DNA of 25,380 nucleotides from DAOUEH01 sp034430515 (GTDB lineage Bacteria > Chloroflexota > Dehalococcoidia > Dehalococcoidales > RBG-16-60-22): NCBI GenBank assembly GCA_034430515.1, contig DAOUEP010000079.1, positions 1-25,380 on the forward strand, in the 5' to 3' direction. Shown piece by piece: positions 1-6,891 of the stretch. The position numbers and the translations under genes were made by a program. Every line of letters starts with the position of its first letter. Within the stretch, counting starts at the first letter, position 1. Below the pieces are notes generated by a model that made no database searches, was not told the origin of the DNA, and saw only the letters and a list, made by a program, of their open reading frames with translations.

Positions 1-106
1 GAGATTTAAAATCTCTCTTGCATTTTATGAAGTGAGTTGCCCATAGGTGAAAGGCATCGGGAGATATATTCGCATGGATACCACCCACTACAATGACTTT
101 ATTCAT
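1..106 (-). CDS. Possible 5' end of an unrecognised gene running off the left edge
   Basis: An open frame begins with an ATG at 104-106 and stays open to the window edge, giving about 35 residues that begin MNKVIVVGGIHANISPDAF. The VVVGG-type start resembles the first beta strand of a Rossmann or B12-binding fold, but the fragment is too short to assign a family. It starts 28 nt after the TAG of the TGS GTPase gene on the same strand, with a weak AAGGGATGG upstream, so it could be the third gene of that operon. The sequence here is much more AT-rich than the neighbouring genes, which suggests either a gene of different origin or non-coding DNA. The overlapping ATG at 127-129 gives only an eight-codon frame. 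Confidence 0.3.
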   Translation of the reverse strand, partial: MNKVIVVGGIHANISPDAFHLWATHFIKCKRDFKS

Positions 107-133
107 AGCCCATCCCTTGCTAATTTCATATTA

Positions 134-1108
134 CTACGCATGTAACTCGATAATATCCCCGTCCTGCAAAACGTGGTCTCTCTTCGCCATGACGCCGTCG
201 AACTTGCCGGAGCCCCAGATGCGGGCGTACTTCAGCCTTTGGGCAAAGTCCTTGTGGACGGCGGCGGCGGCGGCCTCAATCTGGCTCCCCTCCGCCAGGA
301 TGATGGGGTCGGTCATGTCGGGCTTGCCGCCGGGGGTCTTGGTATAGACGCGGATGATATGCAGCATGTTGAAGACGGCCGGCCGCAGGCTCTCCAGGCC
401 GGCGCCGGTGGCCGTGATGGCGACGGCGGGCAGGTCGTCGCCGCACTTTTTCTTTAGCGCCGCGAACTTGCTCCCCCCAGCATCAAGGTCGGCCTTGTTG
501 GCCACGGCCAGCGCCCGCTTGTAGTTGACCACGCTGTCCTCATCAACGACGGTTACCGGCGTCAGGCTGATGCGTTTTTCGATGAGTAAAGTCGTCAGGG
601 CGTCCAGCTGGGAGGCGGCGTCCCCGCTCAAGTCCACCACCAGCAGCAGGCCGTCGGCGCGGCGGATGATATTCAGCACCCACCACTCCGGCGGGGCCTC
701 GCCCAGGGGCGGCGTGTCGATAAGCTGTATCTGGACGTTCTCGTAGGCCATCATCCCCGGCGTGGCCGCCTGGGTGGTGTAGGGGTAGGCGGCCACCACC
801 GGCTGGGCCTTGGTAAGCCCGGCCACGATTTGCGACTTGCCGGAGTTGGGCGGGCCGATGACGGCTACCTGAGCGGCCCCGGCCTTCTCAATCATCATCG
901 AGGCGCGCTGCGTGGCCGTTTTCTTGTCCAGCGACTGGGTGAGCTTGGCAATTTTGGTGCGCAGGTCGGCGCGGAGGTGGTCGGTGCCCTTGTGCTTGGG
1001 CATCACCGCCAGCATCTCCTCCAGGCAGGCGATTTTCTCCAGGGTCGTCTTGGCCTGGCGGAAGGCCTTTTCGGCGGCCAGATAGTCGGGCGTGAGGTTG
1101 GCGGGCAT
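134..1108 (-). CDS. TGS domain-containing GTPase (DRG/Obg-like)
   Basis: This 324-residue protein has an N-terminal helical region (about 1-75), a P-loop GTPase domain and a C-terminal TGS domain (about 253-324). Visible motifs are G1 GPPNSGKS (85-92), a G3-like DTPP (131-134), G4 NKAD (204-207) and a G5-like TATGAG (232-237). Family knowledge: DRG/Obg-type TGS GTPases act with ribosomes or translation factors; the exact substrate of this subgroup is not known to me. The G3 motif lacks the canonical DxxG glycine, which may be a subfamily feature. The ATG at 1106-1108 follows the uvrC stop by 2 nt, so the two genes are almost certainly co-transcribed and translationally coupled. Assignment to a GTPase with a TGS domain is firm; the cellular role is inference. 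Confidence 0.88.
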   Translation of the reverse strand: MPANLTPDYLAAEKAFRQAKTTLEKIACLEEMLAVMPKHKGTDHLRADLRTKIAKLTQSLDKKTATQRASMMIEKAGAAQVAVIGPPNSGKSQIVAGLTKAQPVVAAYPYTTQAATPGMMAYENVQIQLIDTPPLGEAPPEWWVLNIIRRADGLLLVVDLSGDAASQLDALTTLLIEKRISLTPVTVVDEDSVVNYKRALAVANKADLDAGGSKFAALKKKCGDDLPAVAITATGAGLESLRPAVFNMLHIIRVYTKTPGGKPDMTDPIILAEGSQIEAAAAAVHKDFAQRLKYARIWGSGKFDGVMAKRDHVLQDGDIIELHA

Positions 1109-1110
1109 GG

Positions 1111-2949
1111 CTAGAGCTGCTCCTTGACGCGGCTGGCCTGGTCGCGGCTCATGCCGGCGGCGGCGGCCAGCTCCTCGACGGATGCCTCGCGGATGCGGCT
1201 CACCGAGCCGAACTGCCGCAGCAGGGCGCTCTTGCGCCGCGGGCCGATGCCGGGGATGGCGTCCAGCACCGAGGCGAAGGTCTGGCGGCGATGGACGCTG
1301 GTGAAATAGCCGATGGCGAAGCGGTGGGCCTCGTCGCGGAGGCGCTGGAGAAGCTGGAGGCCGGGCGACGACCTGGGCAGGACGACCGGGTCTTTGCGGC
1401 CGGGCAGGAATATCTCCTCGTTCTCCTTGGCCAGGCTGGCCAGGGGGGCGGGGTTTTCGATTTCTTGGAGGACGGCGCGGGCGGCGTTGAGCTGCCCTTT
1501 GCCCCCGTCGATGAGGACGAGGTCGGGCGCTATCGCCCAGGCGCCGCCGGCCTTCCCTTCGGCGCGCTTGAAGCGCCGCCGCAGCACCTCGCGCAGCATG
1601 GCGTAATCGTCGGCGCCCTCTACGGTGCGGATTTTAAAGCGGCGGTAGTGGGCCGGCTTGGGGCGCCCCCCCTCGAAGACGACCAGGCTCCCCACCGCCG
1701 AGGTGCCCTGGATATTGGAGATATCGTAGGCCTCCATGCGCTCCGGCGGGGCGGGCAGGTTGAGCTCTTTTTCGATTTCTTTTAGGGCCGCCGTCAGCGA
1801 CTTGGGCGCGGCCAGCTCCTTAATCCGGACGCGCTCCAGCCCCTGGCGGGCGTTCTCGGCGGCGATGTCCACCAGCTGTTTCTTGGCCCCCCGGCGCGGC
1901 ACCTCGATGGCCACCGCCCCGCCGCGCCTCTCCCGGAGCCACTCGCGGAGAAGTTCTTTATCGTCCACGGGGTGCTGCAGCAGCAAGCGCGGCGGTATCT
2001 GGGGGGAAGACGAGTAAAACTGCTGGACGAAGCTGGTCATTACCCGTCGGGGCGGCTCGTGGCTGACCCCCTGGAGGAGGAAGCCCTCGCGCCCGGTGAG
2101 CTTGTTGCCCCGCACGAATAATACCTGGGCGAAGGCCCGGTCGCCCTCGCCGGCGAAGGCGATGACGTCCTGCTCGCCGCGGATGACGGCGGAGATGCGC
2201 TCCCCCTCGATAACGTCCTCGATGGCCGCAATCTGGTCGCGCAGGCGGGCGGCCCGCTCGTAGTCGGTATCGCGGGCGGCCTGGCTCATCTGGCTCTTAA
2301 GCTCGCGTACCACCCGCTCGCTCTTGCCTTCGAGGAAGAGGATGACCTCGTCGACGACGCGGCGGTACTCCTCGCGGCCGACCGCGCCGCTGCACGGCGC
2401 CAGGCAGTGCCCCAGGTGATACTCCAGGCAGGGCTGCCCCCTGCGGTGGCCGAAGCTGGTGCAGGTGCGCAGGGGGAAAATGCCCCGCAGCGTCTTGAGG
2501 GTCTGCTTCACCGAGCCGGCGCTGGCGAAGGGGCCGAAATAGCGCCCGCCGTCGTCCTGAAAGCGGCGGGTGGCGTAGACGCGCGGCCAATCGTCGGCAA
2601 CGTCGACCTTGAGGTAAGGGAAGGTCTTGTCGTCCCTGAGGCGCACGTTGTAAGGGGGGTGATACTGCTTGATGAAATTCAGCTCCATGACGAGGGCCTG
2701 CGCCTCGGAGGCGGCCACGTAGAAATCAATATCGGCCACGCGGGCGACCATGTTGCGGAGCTTGGGGGTGAGCCTGGCGAGGTTCTGGAAGTACGAGCGC
2801 ACGCGGTGACGCAGGACGGCGGCCTTGCCCACGTAGAGAATCTGCCCGGCGGCGTCGCGCATCAGGTAGACGCCGGGGCACTGCGGCAGCCTGGCCAGCT
2901 GCTCGCCGACGAGAGGTTTGACCGTCTTCGGCTCCGCGGCAGTACCCAC
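1111..2949 (-). CDS. uvrC: UvrABC excinuclease subunit C
   Basis: UvrC makes the dual incisions on either side of a bulky DNA lesion during nucleotide excision repair, after UvrA/UvrB have located it. At 612 residues it has the usual length. Domains in order: an N-terminal GIY-YIG nuclease (GVY at 26-28, YVGKA at 40-44) for the 3' cut; a cysteine-rich stretch (CTSFGHRRGQPCLEYHLGHC); a UVR helical hairpin (about 205-245) for UvrB contact; a C-terminal RNase H-like endonuclease with YDISNIQG and LIDGGKGQ motifs for the 5' cut; and a terminal helix-hairpin-helix pair containing IPGIGPRR. The start is GTG at 2947-2949. No Shine-Dalgarno sequence precedes it, and a -10-like TAGAAT lies only 6 nt upstream, which suggests a leaderless transcript. 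The TGS GTPase gene follows 2 nt after its stop. Confidence 0.97.
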   Translation of the reverse strand: MGTAAEPKTVKPLVGEQLARLPQCPGVYLMRDAAGQILYVGKAAVLRHRVRSYFQNLARLTPKLRNMVARVADIDFYVAASEAQALVMELNFIKQYHPPYNVRLRDDKTFPYLKVDVADDWPRVYATRRFQDDGGRYFGPFASAGSVKQTLKTLRGIFPLRTCTSFGHRRGQPCLEYHLGHCLAPCSGAVGREEYRRVVDEVILFLEGKSERVVRELKSQMSQAARDTDYERAARLRDQIAAIEDVIEGERISAVIRGEQDVIAFAGEGDRAFAQVLFVRGNKLTGREGFLLQGVSHEPPRRVMTSFVQQFYSSSPQIPPRLLLQHPVDDKELLREWLRERRGGAVAIEVPRRGAKKQLVDIAAENARQGLERVRIKELAAPKSLTAALKEIEKELNLPAPPERMEAYDISNIQGTSAVGSLVVFEGGRPKPAHYRRFKIRTVEGADDYAMLREVLRRRFKRAEGKAGGAWAIAPDLVLIDGGKGQLNAARAVLQEIENPAPLASLAKENEEIFLPGRKDPVVLPRSSPGLQLLQRLRDEAHRFAIGYFTSVHRRQTFASVLDAIPGIGPRRKSALLRQFGSVSRIREASVEELAAAAGMSRDQASRVKEQL

Positions 2950-2955
2950 GCAAAT

Positions 2956-2984
2956 ATTCTAGCACAGCCCGTTACGGGCGCAAA
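2956..2984 (-). promoter_or_regulatory. Candidate promoter of uvrC, very close to the start codon
   Basis: On the minus strand a TTTGCG -35-like hexamer (2979-2984) and a TAGAAT -10 hexamer (2956-2961) are separated by exactly 17 bp. The -10 is a good match and the -35 is weak. Only 6 nt separate the -10 from the GTG start at 2949, so initiation would fall at or next to the start codon. The 95-bp gap between uvrC and the upstream response regulator gene holds no clear terminator. Confidence 0.4.
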
Positions 2985-3044
2985 GGGCAGAGGGGCTAGA
3001 GGAGGTGCTCCAGGAGGATGCGGACGCCGATAATGAGGCTAACT

Positions 3045-3728
3045 TTATGTCAGCTTAATCAGCCCCTGCTTGATGGCCACCACCACCGCCTCGGTGCGGG
3101 CGTTGGCGTTGAGCTTGCGCAGGATGGAGGTCACGTGGTTCTTGATGGTCTGCTCGCTGATGCCCAGCTCGGCGGCAATCTGCTTGTTGAGAAAGCCCTG
3201 GGCGATGTAGCGCAGGATTTCTATCTCGCGGGGGGTTAGCGGCGAGATGAAGGCCTCGGCCTCGCGCTGCAGGGATAGCTCCTGGAACTGCTGCAGGACG
3301 TGCTCGGCCAGCTTGGGGTGGGTGGTCAGGCTCTCGTTGATGGGGTGCTCGCCGCGGTAGACGCGGCGGATGGTATCGAGGAGCTGCGAGGCGGTAACTT
3401 CCTTGCTGAGGTAGGCCACCGCCTGGGCCTTGAGCACCAGGAAAAGCTGGTTTTCGTCCGGGTTGGAGGTCAGCACGATAACGCCGATATTGGGCGAGCG
3501 CTGCTTGAGCCGGCGGGTCAGCTCCAGGCCGACTTCCTGCAGGCCGTCCAGGTCCAGCAGGGCCACGTCCGGCGGCAGGTTATCGATGGTCTTGAGCACG
3601 TCTTCGTGGGCGCCGGTGGAACCCAGGATAAGGATATCTTCTGTATCCGCTATGGTCTGCTCCACCGCCTGCAGAAACAGGGACTGCTGGCTGATGACGA
3701 ACACCTGTATCTTGCCGTTGTTGTTCAT
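3045..3728 (-). CDS. NarL/FixJ-type response regulator with an atypical receiver
   Basis: This 227-residue protein has an N-terminal receiver fold (about 8-128) and a C-terminal LuxR-type helix-turn-helix (about 163-227, with the signature LTPREIEILRYIAQG and the recognition-helix region SEQTIKNHVTS). In the receiver, the phospho-acceptor position (D59 in ALLDLDG), the switch threonine (T87) and the conserved lysine (K109) are present. The acidic pair that normally binds Mg2+ at the end of beta 1 is replaced by QQ (14-15, in VISQQS). Canonical phosphorylation is therefore doubtful. It lies 45 bp downstream of the GGDEF/HD-GYP gene with no obvious promoter between them, so it probably shares that transcript and may act in the same pathway. 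No histidine kinase gene is nearby. Confidence 0.9.
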   Translation of the reverse strand: MNNNGKIQVFVISQQSLFLQAVEQTIADTEDILILGSTGAHEDVLKTIDNLPPDVALLDLDGLQEVGLELTRRLKQRSPNIGVIVLTSNPDENQLFLVLKAQAVAYLSKEVTASQLLDTIRRVYRGEHPINESLTTHPKLAEHVLQQFQELSLQREAEAFISPLTPREIEILRYIAQGFLNKQIAAELGISEQTIKNHVTSILRKLNANARTEAVVVAIKQGLIKLT

Positions 3729-3773
3729 GGTGCTGCCCGGCGGCGCGCCCGGCCCGGGACGGCCGGAACCGGC

Positions 3774-6700
3774 CTACCTCCTGACTCTTTTCCTGGGCTT
3801 GACCCCGGTTTTATAAAGGGCGACGAACTGCTCTACCAGCGACGGGTCGAACTGGACGCCGGCGCCCCGTTTCATCTCGTCGAGCGCCTGGGCGGGCGTC
3901 ATCGTAGTATCGTAGGGTCGGGCCGAAGTCATGACGGCGTAGGCATCGGCAACGGCCAGGATACGCGCCTCCAGCGGGATGGCCTCGTCCTTAAGCCCGT
4001 CGGGGTAGCCCTTACCATTATACCACTCATGATGGTGGCGCACCGCATTGGCGCACTGGGCCAGCTGCGGGGTACGGCTGGCGATAGCCGCCCCCAGCTC
4101 CGTGTGGGTCTGCATCGTGGCCCACTCCGCGGCGGTAAGCTCGCCGGACTTGTTGAGGATAGCCTCGCTGATGCTGAGTTTACCGACGTCGTGCAGCAGG
4201 GCGCAGGCCTCCAGCCGGCCGGTTTCCAGGGAGTCCAGACCCAGCGCCTTGGCCAGGGCCAGGGCGTAATCGGCCACTTTCCGGGTGTGATTCTCGGGAT
4301 ACTGGCAGCGGGCGTCCACCGTCCCCGCCAGGGCGGAGATAACACTCAAAGTCCGCTCGTCAATGACGATTCTGGCGTCTCTCCCGGCCTCAATCGGGCG
4401 GGAGGATACCGGCACGCTGGAGGTGCGGTAGCTCTGGTTGCCCCCGTCCCGCTTGGCCCGGTAGAGGTTGGCGTCGGCCGCCGCGATGATATCGCTGTGG
4501 GTAATGCCGTCATCCGGCCAGCCGGCCAGCCCGATGCTAGCGCTCACGGGGATATCGCCGCAGTCCAGGCTGTCGGCAATCTTGCTGCGTACCCGCTCCA
4601 CCACCTGAAAGGCGGCGTCGGCATCCGTCTGCGGCAGGAGAATGGCGAACTCGTCGCCGCCGTAGCGGAAGGCGTGGTCGGAGGCGCGGACGGTGCCCTT
4701 GATGACCTGCCCCACCTGCCGCAGCAGCCGGTCGCCGGAGAGGTGCCCGCAGGTATCGTTAAAGGTCTTGAAGGAATCCAGGTCGAGTATCGCCAGCGAA
4801 AAGACGCTGCCGTAGCGGGAGTGCCGGCTGATTTCGCTATCCAGCATCTCGTCCAGGGAGCGGCGGTTGAGCAGGCCGGTAAGCTCGTCGATACGGGCCT
4901 TGAGCTCCGCCTTGGCGTAGAGATAGGTATGCTCCAGCGGCATGGCAATCTGGGCGGCCAGCTGCTCCAGCAGCTTGATATGCCGGTGGCCGAAGGCATT
5001 CGGCTCGCCGCTGGCCACGATGAAGCACCCGATGACCTCGCCCTTGGCAATCAGCGGCAGGTAGACAACAGTGCGGAAGCCCAGCTGGTAGAAATTCTCG
5101 CCGGTGCTGAAATGCCTCTCCTTGGCCAGGTCGTCGTCGATAAATAATTTCTTGTGGTTAATCACCCAGCCCGTGCCGGTCCCCTCCATGGGGAGCTCTT
5201 CGCCCACCTGGTAGGCCACCCCCTCCGTGGAGGATACCGCCACGCAGCGCAGCTCCGTATCGTCGACGAGGATGATGGAGGCCCAGGCGATATCCACCAC
5301 CTTCTTTAATTCCTCGATGAAGCCGCCGTATATCTCCTGGATATCCATGCTGGAAGTCAGGATGGTGCTGGAGTTGTTGATGACGGACAGCTCCTCCTCG
5401 CGCTCGCGGAGCTGCTCGCGCAGGTATTCTTTCTCGATGCTCACGGCCACGCGGCCGGTAACGTCTTCCAGAATGCTCATATCTTCGAGGGTGTAGCGGC
5501 CGGAGCGCTTCTCGCCCACCACCAGAATGGCGATAACCCGGTCGCGGCTGATGAGGGGGATGAATACCTCCACCGAGCGCGAGGCGATGTCTTCTTTTTC
5601 CTGCGGCCAGAGCCCCAGGAAAGACGGCAGGATGGTCAGGCTCTCTCTGGGCAGCGATTTACGCTCCCTCTCCAGATAGCGGATGATGGGGTTGCCGGCC
5701 TGCAGCACCAGATGGGCCAGCTGGTTATCCTTGTCCTTGGGCTCGGCGAACTGGGTGCGGAAATCCCCGCTGCCGGCCTCCGGGAAGAGGAGGCAGGCCT
5801 CCTTGATGTTGATGGCCCTGACGATGAGCGAGAGCAGTTCGCCGCCCTGCTCCTTAAGGCTGAAGACATTGTGTATCCCGTCGGTGAACTCCAGCAGCTT
5901 CTGGCGGGAATTGTAGCTCTGCCATTGAAACGCCCGGCTCATAAAGCGGAAGAAAGAGTCGCGGGAGTTGTAGATGAAGACCGCGATGAGCATCCCGATG
6001 ATGATGGCCACCAGCGTGGCCGTCATGTCCAGCTGAAAGTTGAAGATGGCGTGCAGGGTGGAGAGCAGCAGCCAGTAGATAAGCCCGCCGACGACGCCCA
6101 GCGCCAGCCAGGCGCTGCCCCGCCGCAGGACGAGCCGGACATCTACCAGCCGGTGCCGGATGACGGCGTAGCTGAGGATGAAGGCGTTGATAAGATTGCC
6201 GAAATGGCTGATGGGGAATTCTTTGCCCCAGGGGAGAAAGGCCGTGATGATGAAGATAAGCATTGACACCATGCAGAGGAGCAGGGATAAAACCTGATTA
6301 TACCGCCTGGGGTCGGCGGTGCTCTTGATGTCCTGCCAGAACACGTAGGCGTTACGGGCAATCAGCACCAGAAAGGGGACAAAAAGGATAATGGCCCCTA
6401 ATTTGTAAGAGCCGTAGACGGCGCCATCCTCGGTCCGGAGGTCGCCGGTGACATACCCCAGGAAGACCATGGCGATACTCACCGCCAGCAAGGTATAGGC
6501 AAAAGGCAGCCAGCGGCCCTTGCCCCGCGGGTAGAAAGAAGAGATGAAGACATGGAACTGTACCGCCGTCGTCAGGAAGGCAACGGCGATGAGGTCGAAC
6601 TGGAGCTTGCTGTAGTCGGGGAATAACTGGCTGCGGAAGAAGTAATCAATGAGGCTCCATATCATCGCCGGGGCCAGAAACAGCAGAAACAGCTTGTGCC

Positions 6701-6791
6701 GCTTCTGCAGCGGCCGGCTGCTGGCCGTGGTCAGAATCAGCGGTATGTAGGCTACAGCGACAATCAGGGGAAACAGGGATGAAATACTCAT
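3774..6791 (-). CDS. Membrane sensor with GAF-GAF-GGDEF-HD-GYP domains (c-di-GMP turnover)
   Basis: This 1005-residue protein probably both makes and degrades c-di-GMP in response to a membrane or ligand signal. Residues 1-275 hold about eight hydrophobic segments in the style of 7TM sensor regions of histidine kinases. Two GAF-like domains follow (about 300-455 and 465-625), then a GGDEF domain and an HD-GYP domain (about 815-1000). The GGDEF motif is intact (711-715), with a canonical RxxD inhibitory site (RASD, 702-705) exactly five residues before it. The HD-GYP hallmarks are also intact: H835, HDVGK (867-871), HHE (920-922) and GYP (928-930). The protein ends in a basic RKRVRR tail. A strong promoter ends 8 nt before its ATG and there is no Shine-Dalgarno sequence. 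An atypical response regulator gene follows in the same orientation. Confidence 0.93.
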   Translation of the reverse strand: MSISSLFPLIVAVAYIPLILTTASSRPLQKRHKLFLLFLAPAMIWSLIDYFFRSQLFPDYSKLQFDLIAVAFLTTAVQFHVFISSFYPRGKGRWLPFAYTLLAVSIAMVFLGYVTGDLRTEDGAVYGSYKLGAIILFVPFLVLIARNAYVFWQDIKSTADPRRYNQVLSLLLCMVSMLIFIITAFLPWGKEFPISHFGNLINAFILSYAVIRHRLVDVRLVLRRGSAWLALGVVGGLIYWLLLSTLHAIFNFQLDMTATLVAIIIGMLIAVFIYNSRDSFFRFMSRAFQWQSYNSRQKLLEFTDGIHNVFSLKEQGGELLSLIVRAINIKEACLLFPEAGSGDFRTQFAEPKDKDNQLAHLVLQAGNPIIRYLERERKSLPRESLTILPSFLGLWPQEKEDIASRSVEVFIPLISRDRVIAILVVGEKRSGRYTLEDMSILEDVTGRVAVSIEKEYLREQLREREEELSVINNSSTILTSSMDIQEIYGGFIEELKKVVDIAWASIILVDDTELRCVAVSSTEGVAYQVGEELPMEGTGTGWVINHKKLFIDDDLAKERHFSTGENFYQLGFRTVVYLPLIAKGEVIGCFIVASGEPNAFGHRHIKLLEQLAAQIAMPLEHTYLYAKAELKARIDELTGLLNRRSLDEMLDSEISRHSRYGSVFSLAILDLDSFKTFNDTCGHLSGDRLLRQVGQVIKGTVRASDHAFRYGGDEFAILLPQTDADAAFQVVERVRSKIADSLDCGDIPVSASIGLAGWPDDGITHSDIIAAADANLYRAKRDGGNQSYRTSSVPVSSRPIEAGRDARIVIDERTLSVISALAGTVDARCQYPENHTRKVADYALALAKALGLDSLETGRLEACALLHDVGKLSISEAILNKSGELTAAEWATMQTHTELGAAIASRTPQLAQCANAVRHHHEWYNGKGYPDGLKDEAIPLEARILAVADAYAVMTSARPYDTTMTPAQALDEMKRGAGVQFDPSLVEQFVALYKTGVKPRKRVRR

Positions 6792-6799
6792 ATAAAGGC

Positions 6800-6828
6800 A
6801 TTATCAGCCCTAATTCCACGCCTGTCAA
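6800..6828 (-). promoter_or_regulatory. Strong sigma-70-type promoter of the GGDEF/HD-GYP gene
   Basis: On the minus strand a perfect TTGACA -35 (6823-6828) is followed after exactly 17 bp by GATAAT (6800-6805, five of six matches to consensus). The ATG at 6789-6791 begins 9 nt after the last base of the -10, where transcription itself would be expected to start. This implies a leaderless or nearly leaderless mRNA. Confidence 0.75.
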
Positions 6829-6834
6829 GGGGTC

Positions 6835-6871
6835 ACTAAAGTCGGGAGACCATCGTAAGGGAGACTAAAGT
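6835..6871. repeat. Nested direct repeats just upstream of the GGDEF promoter
   Basis: ACTAAAGT occurs at 6835-6842 and again at 6864-6871. Between and overlapping them, GGGAGAC occurs at 6844-6850 and 6859-6865, 15 bp apart. The block begins 7 bp upstream of the -35 box of the GGDEF/HD-GYP promoter, where an activator would bind. It fills most of the 100-bp gap after the GH3 gene, which has no recognisable terminator. Confidence 0.5.
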
Positions 6872-6891
6872 ACTATGAATTTTGGGTCTTT

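Noticed and set aside
3300..5147. 615-codon open frame on the plus strand
   Set aside because: It lies antisense to the response regulator and GGDEF/HD-GYP genes. Its translation is low-complexity (Gly, Val, Gln, His rich) with no domain, as expected of an antisense frame in GC-rich coding DNA.
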